Assembly: GCA_964020085.1 (NCBI GenBank)
Contig: OZ026600.1
Location: forward strand, 7,755,948 to 7,819,947
Direction: 5' to 3'
Length of the DNA: 64,000 nt
DNA from: Micromussa lordhowensis
Taxonomy: Eukaryota; Cnidaria; Anthozoa; Scleractinia; Lobophylliidae
Of this stretch, positions 42,201-54,144 are shown in pieces. The notes beneath the pieces were generated by a model. The model saw only the letters and a list, made by a program, of their open reading frames with translations, had not been told where the DNA came from and searched no databases. Both the position numbers and the translations under genes were made by a program. Each line of letters begins with the position of its first letter. Positions within the stretch are counted from its first letter, which is position 1.

Positions 42201-44682
42201 CTGATAAAGAAAACCAACTGAATACATTATTTGCACGTATTTTGCACGTGGCGAAACATGGTATCAAACTTAAGTCTCTTTATATTGTTCCCTGCTGGCA
42301 GAGAAAAATGCAATTGACTTTTTTTTTCTTGCCTTATAGTACCTTGTAAATTTCCAATTAACAGGCTTGCAAAAAGAGGATGTCATAATCATTCTCGGTG
42401 ACACGTCTTGTGAAAACAAATAAATATGTTTTGTTTATTAGCTTTTCCTCTAAAACTAAATTACTTTTAAATTAGCTGCAACTTAACGAAGGAATCGATT
42501 ATCAGTTTTAAAAGGGAAAAGCACGAGTTTTTTCTTCATTCAGGAACTCTAATCACAAGAAAGCCGCGAGACACGTACAGAAACAATAATTCTTTATGCC
42601 TTAGGTAAGAAGCCATAAAGAACGTTCCCATAATAAAGTATTGAACAATCGACGCTTTTAATGAGCAGCGTTATTGCTTAGTCAATATTATCTCATGTTG
42701 GAGATAAATAAATTGCTCAGGAAAGTTCTTTATAGAATCAAAAATTAATTGAGTTTATTTAGAGTTTTTTTAAGAAATAAATTTCATTTGTAGGTTATTT
42801 GCAGTTTTTTTAGTTTGAATTTATTTAGACTTAAAAAGATTTAGAATTCGGCTTAACACTGGAACCAGTTAATTAATTGTGCTTGAATGCGTCGAAATTA
42901 ATTCGTACAAGTTTTTTTTTCGTTATTCTGTCTGGCGATTTTATTAAGGCCAGTTAAAATATGGTGCAAGTTAAAAGGAACTTGCTTGATTTTATATACT
43001 AAATTGTAGCTAACTGAAATCGATTAAGTCCTCGCAGTTTCTAGTTTTGAAAATAATTATCGGGATTATTTTTGTGGGCAATTTGCCGACTCGCTCTTGA
43101 AACCGGGTTGCTCTTGAGTGCGATTGCTAAATGTGGTTTGCAAAATTCAAGCTGTTATGGGAAAACATTTCCCGTTAACTCTGTCTTTTTTTTAAATTTT
43201 CATCCGTCAAAACCGTTTAGCCATTTTAGATAGTCTTTCGAGCGCATAAATTGTTTTCTTTTTGCTGTCAGTTCAATTTGGCTGGCCGCACTTAAATTAA
43301 TTTGCTCCAAATCATTAAACATTAAGAGCTGTAATTAGACCAGAAAGAGACAGATATCTCTTAGCTGCTTATTTAAAGGCAATTAGTTTCGTTTGATAAT
43401 TTCTCTTTAGAATTAATTGAAGCGTAGCGCTAACGTGCCTAGAAAAACGGAAAACGATCGAGGTGACTTGAAAACAGCGACGAAAAAAGTGTTGTTTTAT
43501 TCAATAAATTATCTCAATAGCTATTCTTTAATTGGCATTTTTTCTGGCTTGGCCCAGTTACACGGGTTACCGAAAACAAAGGCAGCACCTTCATTCTTTT
43601 CGTCTCACTTAAAAGTAACGATAGGGCATAGTAATGTCTATTTTTGAATCCGCTTTTTTGTGTGGGAAACATCACAGAAAAAATGTTTCTTTTACTGTAA
43701 TTAGCTTAAAGGTTTTTTGCCAATTGACAATATTTAATAAATAGAGCCAAATAACGACCAAGTAGGCGGCATGTTTCAGTCATGAGCTACCAACTAAGTA
43801 TTGTGTACTTCAAGGTTCTTCTCACGGTGGTTCGACAGACCAGAGCTCTATGCGACTTGAAAGGCATTTAGGAAAATCGCTATTTCATATTTGTCTCAAG
43901 GACGCGTTGACAAAAGCACTTGACTTTATTCTGCCAAGTAAACAGAACTTGTACGGGTGGGTGAATTTTAATTAATATTTAAAAGTGGTTTTTTCTTGTG
44001 TGAATTTCATTTACAAAGTGAATCATGTCTGCCTTTGTATTTTTGCCAGAAATCCCCAGGTCCTTGGCGTTTAGACGAGAACTTATATAAAAAAAATATG
44101 ACGGAATAATTAAGTTCTGTTTTAGCGCTCGTTACATACTACGTTGAAGAATTTAGAAAAAGAGGAAAAAGTTAATTGAATTTGTAGGAAATATAATGAC
44201 ATGCAAATTGTCAATTTCGTCAATGAAATGGTCTTTCTTCAGGCTTGAGATAACTTGCAAGCTCATCTCCTAGATTAGAACTCTGCTAACTTATCTTTAT
44301 TGTCGGCGCGCACGGATGATATAAACTTGGACAAATGGCAATTTGCTTTGCTTAAATCGCATCAACTCATAAATCGCGTCGGAACAAACATTGACTGTTG
44401 TGTGTTTAAATTTCCTTTCTGCTCTGTCGCTCAGGGCAGAAACAAGCTTGAGTGCTTGTAAAAACACTCGCGTACCCGTGATACGAAGGTTTCTTTGTTT
44501 GGCCGTAATTTGATTAGTGAAATTGCGGACCTTGGTGAATCTCCCATGGCGTGAGTTTGGTTTTATTTCTTTAAGACGGTAGCAGCTTAATAGCTTTTGT
44601 CAAAACGTTATTCAAACAAAACAGCGGGGCCTAAGGGCAAAATGGCTCGTAACTGTCAATTGAATCTAATTAAATTACAACC
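39300..44682. other. Long gene-poor region upstream of the homeobox gene
   Basis: AT-rich with no supported exon. It holds the palindrome at 39863 and a T-run at about 40906. Regulatory sequence for the homeobox gene may lie here but cannot be pinpointed by eye. Confidence 0.4.
39863..39908. repeat. Perfect 46-bp palindrome without spacer
   Basis: GCCTTGAACAAAAGAGGCAG plus TTT is followed directly by its exact complement, 23 + 23 bases. No larger inverted repeat surrounds it. Confidence 0.95.
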
Positions 44683-47600
44683 ATGGCGTTGGCGCTGGAC
44701 CAATCACAAGCTTGCGGGGACAAGCCAGAAAACGACACAATTAAAAGCGACGCTCTGATTGGCGGAGAAACTCATCTCAATGCAAATAGTTTTTACAAAG
44801 CAATTATCTTTCGACAGTTTCCCTTACACATGGAACTAGCATTGGTCCAGAAAGGTTTGTCGAACACGGATGTTAACGTCATGTCAGAAAATTTTGCGCA
44901 ATTTGATACTTCCTTGGAATTCCAACTGAAAAACGCGGACGGCTTAAACGATCACAAGACTAACGCAAGAAATTCGACACAGGACATAGACGAGGTCGAC
45001 ATCAAAGACCCCTTATTAAAAGGTAAACTTACTATTTGGATCGTACCAGCTCTAGTGTTGTGTCGAAAAGTCTCAAGTAACACAGACAGAGTTTCGCAAA
45101 GTAACCACTTGATGCAAATTAATCGAGGAGGAAATATAATCTCTACTCTTTGTACTTCCTTGCTTGTGGCATAAAGCTAATTTAATTTTGTTTAGGAACT
45201 GTCCTGCGCTGTAGCGAACGCAAGCTGATGCGCGCCAAGATCGGTCTTTTAAAACAAATAAAACTCGCATTTATTTAGAATATCAAACTGTTAGAAATCG
45301 CGCGGGACGTTTTCCCTTTCGGAATTGTTTGAGTCGTCTTTGTGAGTTAAGGGAGTCTCTAGGGCAGTTTCCGAGCTTGCTCGCTGATGTTTGTCCTCCT
45401 TAAAAGGTTGCCCCATGAAGAGAAAACGAGAGGAGGAGACCTCAGCTACAGCGGACGAATTGACCATCAGTAAGAGGCGGCACAGGACAACGTTTACACA
45501 GGCGCAACTCGACGCCTTAGAGGAAGCATTCAACCGTTCACAATATCCTGATGTATTCACGCGGGAGCAGCTTGCAAAAGGAATCAATTTGAACGAAGCT
45601 CGCGTCCAGGTAAGACACTTAACTGAAGCGCACAGTTCCTCGCTTGGTGGCTGGTTTGCTCGCGGCTTGAGCTAATAGAATCAATAGCAATCTTTGTTTT
45701 TGTTATTAGTTTCAATTAAAAGGACACAAAAACATTTCGGTTCGCTCCCTCCATAGACTTGCAATGAAAGGACATTCTTGTTGCAAAAACCTGAAATTTG
45801 CAGTTTTCTATTCGTAGTTAGCGTTCTGTCATGGGGGAATTTCCCCTTGAAATTGTATTAAGAGTTAATCTGGTGACTCAAAAATAGCTTGTGACTCGGC
45901 CAAGTTTCGCGCACGCGCAATAGAAATTCCACCTGCTCAAAGCGCACGTGTGTTATTGGTGGGAACAGAGAGTTTAATTAGCAGCTGTTGAAACTTATTA
46001 CGAAAAGTAAACTAACCACATGGATCTTAAACGTTTCAAGCATCCTTTCAACTCCCAAGAGATTACAAATCGGGAGAAAAAATCGGCTAGTTTTACGAAG
46101 AAATCCTCCGCGCCTTCTCCACTCCGAGACAATCGCTCGAGAACCTCTCGAGAATGCAATTGGTTTCGTAGAAAGGGGCAAATTGTCAAGGATTTTGTTT
46201 ACTCGAGTTGAAGAATTTAGCACATTTATTATTCAAGAAGTCCTTTTTGTATCAACATGAATGAGGGCGGCATTTGTTTTGTGAAAGCGCAAATGACACT
46301 TTTAATTTCTTAAGTTTGCCATTAGCAAATTAAGACAGCAGCGATCTGGACGAATGTGGAAATTAAATTAGCGCGCAAAACCTCTGCCTTTCATTGTACA
46401 AATCTTCCTACGGCGCCGAATTTAAGGCTGTAATTCATTACTACTTTCCAGATAAATTTGAGGTTAGTTTTGAGGTCGAAAGCTAAGAGTGCTTTCAGTA
46501 AATAGAATTAAAAAACGATAAGTGGCTCTTGTCCACGGGATGTCATTAATAAACAGTAGGGACTTGAAAAACACGTCTTGTTCTGTAAGGTGTGAAGCGC
46601 TTCACAAAACTCAACCTGCTAGGCGATTTAAATAAACATTAAAAAGTTGGCAGCAATTTTATGCTCTCCCGTCGGAAAAAGAACAAAAATATCGTTTTTG
46701 TTGTTTCTTGTAACATTGGATTCGATCTTAGACTTACAATCAAGCGTTGTAAAACGCAGATTGGAACTGGATTAGGTTTTTGGTTTTCAATTTTACTAGA
46801 CTTAAATAAATAGATTCTTTTGTTCATTTTCTAACGCGAACCTGCATTTAAAAAAATTTCTTTAAGCTGAACAAGATCTTGTTTAAAATTGAAAGGAAAT
46901 AAATAAAAATCACTTCCAAAAAAGCTAACCACGCGAAACAGTTGTTAGTAAAATCCAAACTGAAAATAATTATAATTAATTTTATTTGGAGTCCAACAGA
47001 AGCTTAGCTCGGAGGACATCTTAATTCAAATGTGTCGCTCCTAGGAAACAATTTTGAAATTGATAAATGATGCTATAGAATCTCCGTTCATTATTGTCTC
47101 CCCAATTGCGTGCGTTTATTTTTAGCTTTTAGTATCAGAAACAAATTATATTCTATTGAAGAATATTATGTGTGCTAGCTAAATATTTTGGAAGCAGTAA
47201 CTTGGCCTAAGCATAAATTTCATGACACGGCGCGCGCGCGGGGTTGCAGGCCTTTCATGTGTAAATTTGGTAAATTTGGCAAATTTGTAACGCCTCACTT
47301 CAATCCGAGCTGCCAGAAACCTGCTATATTTATTGAAAGAAACTAAACTCCTTCTAACTCGGAGATTTAAAATTTAGTAATTCAGTGTTTATCTTTCAAT
47401 TTAAAATAATACGAACCGTTATGTCAACGAGATTAATTCGAAACTAAATATTTCTTCAATAGACTGAATTTGAAGAGTTAGCTATAATTAAATCTTGTCT
47501 TCCCTCTTGTCCGTTTGGATTGCATTCGCTATCATTGTAAATAATTTGACGACATCCAAACTTTGATAAAAGCTAGGATTTCTTCACTGGTACACTTAAC

Positions 47601-49357
47601 TTTCAAACTTTTCTCATTTTTGAACGATTTTTCTCGCGCTATTAAACTAATTACTTCTCGGATTCAAGCTAATTCTTAAATATACGTAAAATAACGTTTA
47701 ATTTAGAACTTACAACAAGCCAAGACCTTATTAGAAATTCTTTCGATATAATTTACCGTATGGCACGTGTTATTAATATTTAAGGTAAATAAGCCACTTA
47801 TTCGCCGTTGAATACCTGCTCGGCAGGAGAATGAATTTGTTTCATTTGTCAAGTGGGCGTCTAATAAGCTGGGTTTAGTTTTTTTCTGAGGATGTATTAT
47901 TCAAGCGGAGATCGCGTTGTCATGTTTTGACAAACAATTTACGGCTCGGTACAAAAGATAAAACAATGGATGGGTTGTTATAAAGCGATATAGTTGCACG
48001 CGGCTCATAAAAGAAATAATATAACGTTTAATAACACAGAAAAGTACTCGCGAACAAATTAAACCTAACTTCTTTTTCCCTTTTTTATTCGCTGAGAAGA
48101 GAAAACAAAGAAACCGCTTTGCCACTACCGGTGACTTGAAAGAAATACTTCAAACTTGCTGCTTTAATACCAAAAACAACTCATCAGCTTTTCTTTCTTT
48201 TTTTTTTCCTTTCATGCTTGAAATTTTGAGACTAATCTTGTCAGGTATATATTCAAGTTTAAGACGATTGACTCCTGTATCACTTGTTGCAATTTAATTC
48301 CAGCTTTTGAGCATTAATATCTCTTTCATGTATTTATTATACAACCATCCTTCCATCTTTTAATTGGATTTCTTTGAAAATCCACGTGTTCGGTTAGCTG
48401 TGCCGCTTGTTTCCTTTGTGAAGCAAAGATCAAGCTTTTGACTGGCTTTATGAAACAAATTTTATGACCTTAGTTGTTTTTATTATTTTCACATTATCGT
48501 CCCAATCATAGCAGTCTCTCACTCATTAACAGTGTCTATAGTTGCAATACGTTAATAATATTATTTATAAATTTCAAGTGAAAGAAACTGGAGTTTGCAT
48601 CGGTTCTAATACAAGAAAAATTAAAAGCCGAAACAAATAAAATAGAATTTGCTTAAAAAGTTTTCTATTTTCAATTTGTAGCCCTGCCAGGTCTTCCTAT
48701 TTTTGAGAAAGAGTTTTCTTAAATTCAGATCTCTCGCCCGACGTCTGCACGAGTGTCGACGCCTTTAGATTCTCATCAGCGTTGCGTCCCAAAAATAACT
48801 CGCGGGGGGTTTTAACAGAAGATGCCGAAGTTAGTACTACGCATTTCTTTCGTCAAAACTAATAGAGCACTTCAATTTTTTAGGTTTGGTTTCAAAATCG
48901 ACGAGCAAAACATCGAAAACAAGAACGACAGCATCCACGCTCGGCCTTCCCGTACCATCATACGGGCATTTACTATCCACACGAAGGGCTTTACTCTTCC
49001 GCATCTCACCTCTACTTCCCAGTGCCTCCTATGGCCTGCCCGGTCAACTCTTTACCAGGCTCCCCCAAAACGATTATTGAAAGCCATAGCTCTCCAGGAT
49101 CGCGTCCAAGCCGTTCGACCTGTCGGTCGTGTCCTCCTGGGAGCATATGTTGTAGCGCAGGGCCTGGGCCAAGTCATCCATGGAATCCAGCCTTCCCTCG
49201 ATCGCTTTCGCCATTAAAGAGCGCATTGCACGAGAAAGAAGGGCAGTCACCCCTCGGACTGGTGAGGCATGAATGGTCATCAAAAAGCCTGGCCTTGCTT
49301 AGAATGCGGGCGCAAAGTTACAATCACGTGTTTGGTCCACCGTGTTTTTCGTCGTAG
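44683..49357 (+). CDS. Paired-like (PRD-class) homeobox transcription factor
   Basis: Three exons: 44683-45022, 45407-45609 and 48884-49357 (TAG), 338 residues. Phases agree (1, then 0) with GTAAAC and GTAAGA donors and TTAAAAG and TTTTTTAG acceptors. The homeodomain is residues 136-195: [20 protein letters not shown], then [31 protein letters not shown]. The second intron splits it between homeodomain positions 46 and 47, the conserved PRD-class site. Residue 50 is Gln and 51 Asn. The C-terminus has an OAR-like motif ([15 protein letters not shown], about 310-324). Exon 1 encodes 113 residues with no recognised domain. The RNRTTF-like arm, NRSQYPD and AKHRKQER resemble Prop/Prrx-type proteins, but I do not assign an orthologue. 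A nuclear DNA-binding regulator is expected. AATAAA follows at 49652. Intron 2 is 3.3 kb. Confidence 0.88.
45610..48883 (+). other. Large intron 2 of the homeobox gene
   Basis: AT-rich, 3274 bp. No nested gene or clear element. A CG run (GGCGCGCGCGCGGGG near 47229) is the only compositional outlier. Confidence 0.6.
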
Positions 49358-49651
49358 GAGAAAAACGTTTCAGGATACATTCGAAAGACACGAGGAGCGT
49401 TCACAGGGAAACGTAAATATGGGGCTTCTCGAGTCACTAACTAGCCGGCATGGCTATCATCTCTCAGTCACGCAAAGCTTGATGGGCTTACACACTACGA
49501 TAAGACTGCAAATGGTAGAATAGCAGAAGTAGTGGGAAATTGACTCAATTTGAAGATAAATTAATAGGTTGCTAATTTATAATGTAGCCTTAGTCTAGAC
49601 GATTTTTCGGTTTTTGTTTTTTAACCTAGTTTTTCTGGCTTGTTTGAATGG

Positions 49652-49657
49652 AATAAA
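49652..49657 (+). terminator. Poly(A) signal of the homeobox gene
   Basis: AATAAA about 295 bp after the stop codon, on the coding strand. Confidence 0.5.
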
Positions 49658-50127
49658 AATATTTTCTATGATGCTTTTGCACAAGAAAGTCGGTTTGTTA
49701 GCAGTTTTAAATTTGGCTCTTATTTATTAAAGGCAGAAAGGTTTTATCAATTTTATTTGAATTGAATTACATTCGCACGTCGGCAAATTCTAGATCTGAT
49801 GTGTAGATCGGATTCCAACCGATGCGACGAGTTTCTGGGCCACTTTTTGGTACGAGCAAAATGGCTTTTATTCTTTTGTTTTGAAAATGAAGTGAAGAGA
49901 ACTGCAAAAATACATATTTTAAAATTACCTGCCTAGCTGGTTATCTTCTCACTTTTGTAAGATATGTAAGTAACGTAATTTAATTGAGGTCTTAATAAAA
50001 TGGTTTCTTTTAAAATTGTTTGTATGTTTGTAGTAATGTTAATGTATGTTTGTATTAATGTAGCTAGCAGAATTGATTGGCACCGAGCCATTTCGTTAGC
50101 CACACAAGTTGAACTCTAGCAAACAAT

Positions 50128-50264
50128 CGGTATTGGACTGGAACTAGCTTGTAACCGAGGCTAATGCGGGGAGTCTTTTCAAATGCAAATAAAATTTTTC
50201 TCTTTTTAATGATATGCCCCCTGATGATGAGCCTCCATTGCAACCTAGTTCCAGTCCAATACCG
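50128..50264. repeat. Foldback repeat
   Basis: CGGTATTGGACTGGAACTAG at the left pairs with CTAGTTCCAGTCCAATACCG at the right. The arms extend about 45 bp imperfectly. The same arm is seen at 34519-34576. Confidence 0.7.
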
Positions 50265-50821
50265 CGAATACGAATAAAGTCTATTCCCTCAGTGACGAGA
50301 ACTTTAAAAGATCTGATTAACGGATTGTGGTTTTAGTACAGTACTTGAGCCAAAATCTCGCAACACGAAAGAAATGAGCGAAATCCATCTTTAAAGACAG
50401 ATCGACTGGGCCGCACTTTACCGAGACTGCCTCTTTAAAGTTCTAATTTGAAAACTTGCTCTGTCAATTTTACTCACACAAAATTACTTTACTTGAAGGT
50501 GTCCCATTTAAGGCTAGTGATGGTGACCCATTTAAGGTAGCCAGCCATATCAGGACAGTACTCCCGGTCATATCAGGACAGCACTTCTTCTGATTGGCTA
50601 ATATCAAATTAGGGCACAGTGAGAGGATAAGGCAGTTCTTAAACGATCTGAAAGCTGTACATAGAAAACAACTGTTGGTGGCATGATTCAACATGTCCTG
50701 TTCAAAGCGCATTGCTGAGTTACATGAACACAGGGGTGCTTACATAACTCAACTAAAAAGCTCAGTTAAACTTAGCAGCGCTCGAGGAGTAAGTTGAATG
50801 TTCTCTTTATAAAATGTTTAA

Positions 50822-51651
50822 GGTGTCTTCCTAGAGTTATTACGAAACACCCTCCCTTAAAAGCGCGAGTTAGAAAAGGAAACGTAGTTAATTTCTCTTA
50901 AAGTTCTCCCCTTGGTGGTTTACCAGTATGGGTACTGTTAAAATAAGGCTTATGTTTTGGTTGTCAATTTTCGGATTAAGGCCGTTACCATGGTAACATC
51001 TCATCTAATGACAGGCAGATATATTCCCCATTTTGACCTAAACTCTTTAATATTTATACTTTCCTTCGGTGAAATTTTTTCATACTTCGCCATATCATGG
51101 AAATGATATTACCTGACATTTTGAACTGGTAAAAAGTCAAGGTTGTTCAGACGGTTTTTCCAGTATTCTGTAATTTGTCATTATTCTAAATATATGAGAT
51201 TAGCTCTGACAGATTCTAACAAAAATAGGGTATTTTATAGGAATTGTATGTGGTTACAACTGAGCCAAATTTAAAAAACACTCACCGAAGATAACGCGAG
51301 AAAGTTAGCATTAATTTTCGCACGTGACGTCACAAAAATCAGAAAAACACGCGTGGTATCGCGCGTGGGTATTCATTTAGGTGGGCGTTCAGGTGACGCC
51401 ATGCATCGCATGCGAGAAAGCAAGAGTGAATTAGAGCTCTTTTACCGGTTATTTATAGAGCTTTTTTGTCATATTTTGTCATAAACACATGTTTAAACGA
51501 AGTTTGAAACTATTGCTACTTATACCGAAGTAATCAGTACCCATACTGGTAAAATCTCCAAGGGAAAAACTTTAAGTGAAATTACCTACGTTTCCTTTTC
51601 TAACTCGCGCTTTTTAGGGAGGGTGTTTCGTAATAACTATAGGGTGCCACC
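50822..51651. mobile_element. 830-bp element with long inverted repeats and TTAA target
   Basis: The inverted repeats are about 120 bp with scattered differences; both contain TTATTACGAAACACCCTCCC and TAACTCGCGCTTTT-type blocks. TTAA flanks both ends (50818-50821 and 51652-51655), the piggyBac/Kolobok target. The interior is non-coding with a CACGTGACGTCA motif near 51321. Confidence 0.75.
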
Positions 51652-52326
51652 TTAAGGCATTGTGCACGGATCAATCGTAGCGCGCGCAAGTTCTTTCACC
51701 GTATTCCTTCAGGGGTGTCTTTCATCCAAGAGATGTAGTGCGTCCGGTTTAAGCTGTAGATACCTAAACCCCTTTATCAAGTTAAAGCTTATAGAGCTGG
51801 CTATCAAACTATACGAAGAATTTTGAAATAAAAGGAATTGCTGAATTTTCCTCGACCACTAAATGCGAGCGCCCGAATCACCTTTTAAAAGCTACAAGTC
51901 AAAGTGAATTTTGTTTTTCACCAATTTCAATTTTTCCTCGGTTTCAGGATCCAGAGCGCTAAAAGAAAGTGTCTGTGCTTTGCCATTTTCGATTGCCGTA
52001 AAAGTTACAGAACATTTTCGAAATAGGATTAAAAAATCGTTGGGAGATCGTACAAAAATCGCTCTCGGAGAAAAAAATATTTCAAAACTGTAAACAATTC
52101 GCAGACACGTTTTTGCTGTTTATATGTTAAACTAGCTATTGTCCAAATTCCCTTTGAGTTCAAATTCCCTTCTACAAGCGAAAAACTTTATTCGAGAAAA
52201 CAGCTCTAAGAAAAATCTCTTGCTTCGAAAACAAACTCAACCCACAAACGCCTTTAACTGGTTTTCAGATAACTAAGCCAATCAGTGCAGGGAAAGTTTT
52301 AAAACCTCCTGGGAAAGTTTTAACCT

Positions 52327-52348
52327 CAGGACCCAGTTGTTCAAAGGC

Positions 52349-52383
<35 letters not shown>

Positions 52384-52420
52384 GTGGATAAGTGTTAACA
52401 AAGCAAACCACACTATCCAC

Positions 52421-52457
<37 letters not shown>

Positions 52458-52477
52458 TTTCGAACAACCCGGGCCTG
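52327..52477. mobile_element. 151-bp foldback MITE
   Basis: The arms share GGATAACGCTATCCACCGGA and ATAAATCACTATCCA with exact mirrors around a short AAAGCAAACC-type loop. The ends are CAGGACCCAGTTGTTC against CAGGCCCGGGTTGTTC. No clear target duplication. Confidence 0.75.
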
Positions 52478-52677
52478 GTGAAATTTACACGCGAATCTCC
52501 AAAAACTATTGTGTTTCGTAATGTGCACGTATCTCGGTTTTTCTTGACGCTGGTCTGGCAAAATGGGGAAGACGTAAAAAAATACGAACGCTAGAGTGGC
52601 TGGGCGAAGAAAACAAACAAAAGTATGCTCGGCGGAGAAAGTTCAGAAACTGTGCATGGATAATATTCCGATGGGTC

Positions 52678-52860
52678 TCAATTCGATTCGATGGTATCAG
52701 ACTCATTAGAAAAGTCTTTGTCAACGTCGCTGTTCAGTCGCTGTAAAGTTTCCAAAATTTTTACAGAACCTTTATTTTCTCTTAACTCGATTTTTGTTTG
52801 CCCGCTCAATACGATAGCTATAGATTCATCCGCGAGGCCAACTTTCGTTTCTTCACTCAT
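52678..52860 (-). CDS. Small open frame, unknown
   Basis: 60 residues, MSEETKVGLADESIAIVLSG at the start, highly charged, CpG-bearing sequence unlike its neighbours. It lies only in unit A's extra segment. No homologue recognised; it could be a transposon relic or chance. Confidence 0.2.
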   Translation of the reverse strand: MSEETKVGLADESIAIVLSGQTKIELRENKGSVKILETLQRLNSDVDKDFSNESDTIESN

Positions 52861-54144
52861 TGATATATTTTCTTTCGTTCTTCGCTGTTTTCGCTTTTTC
52901 GAACTTCCGTGTTTTCGTATAACTTAATAGCTGAATTACACCTAATACAAATGATTCTTGGTGGTCAGAGCAAGAATGCTGATCTACTAAGTAGTCCCTG
53001 AGTATCCAATTCGATTCGTGACATCCGTATAGGTAATATTCTCGCGAAAGCATCCAGGTTAATTATGGGGCTGTCAATGAATAGCGAAACTTTTACTTCC
53101 GGCGATAACATAAAACCTCCATTTCTCCGCCAATATTTAGTCGGTTTCAATTTGTCCCAAAAATCCAAAAAGAAAACTGCCGATCTGGAGGCTGAAACGG
53201 TAACCTCAAACCATGAGAGCGCTTGTAGATTGGCACTCTAGTAAAAATACTGACGATCAATGAAAATATCTTCACACATATTGATTGATCCATGCTCTAC
53301 TTAACATTTATTACACTCTTGTTAATTATAATGTGAACATTATTTGTATAACACGAAACCTATCTTTACTCATGAATAACTATTTCATCACAAGTTGAAC
53401 AGAACCAGCTTACAAAAGCTTCTCGTAATTACCCAAAACAGACTATTACATAAACGTGCTTTCCAAATCATTACATAATCAATGGCCAAGCACATGTTCT
53501 ATGTCTAGACGTAGGTCAATTTAATAGTCTGCGGAAAAAAGAATTACGCTTGTGCAGAGGTAATCGTGTAAATGTGAATGCAATTAAAATAACCATTTAC
53601 ATTTCAAGTGGTATTTGAAAATTGTCTCAAAATTGCACGATTTGAAAGAAGTAATTGCACGAGCTTTCGTTCGATTACTCATTTATTATATGAATGAGAA
53701 ACTGCGAACTTGCACTGCAGTGTAATTAAAAATCAACGTATGGTAAATTGCCTGCTCTCGGCGATTAACAGTGAAGTAATATTCTCTTCGTGAAATAATG
53801 GAATCAGACAGGGAAAATGGCTGCCTCTTGACCAAATCAAGTAACGAGGTTTAGAACCTCTGATAAGATATTTTAGGTGGACAGAAGTGAATGGTCATAT
53901 GATGAGCACCAGACAAATTAAAAATGTCCACTTATAATAAATGACCTCATTTAGTTTCATAACACAAGAGGTTTTTTTTTACAGTACAGCAGTTTAGCAC
54001 ATCTTATCAGAAGAGAGCATTCGAACGTTTCAGTAGAAGACCTAGCTTTGGGTTTATTATAGGAGAGAGGTCTGGCTGACCGATCAACAGTTCATCAAGC
54101 TTGCAGAGAAGTTACAAGCAAGATATAAAAATTAAGTGGAAAAT

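Noticed and set aside
48735..48785. CTGATGA on the minus strand
   Set aside because: No GAA core or pairing stems follow.
49074..49283. Minus-strand 69-codon frame over the last homeobox exon
   Set aside because: Shadow of the plus-strand coding exon with its OAR-like motif.
54020..54045. Heat-shock element upstream of the sHSP gene
   Set aside because: TTC and GAA triplets occur but not at 5-bp spacing, and they are not kept in units B and C.
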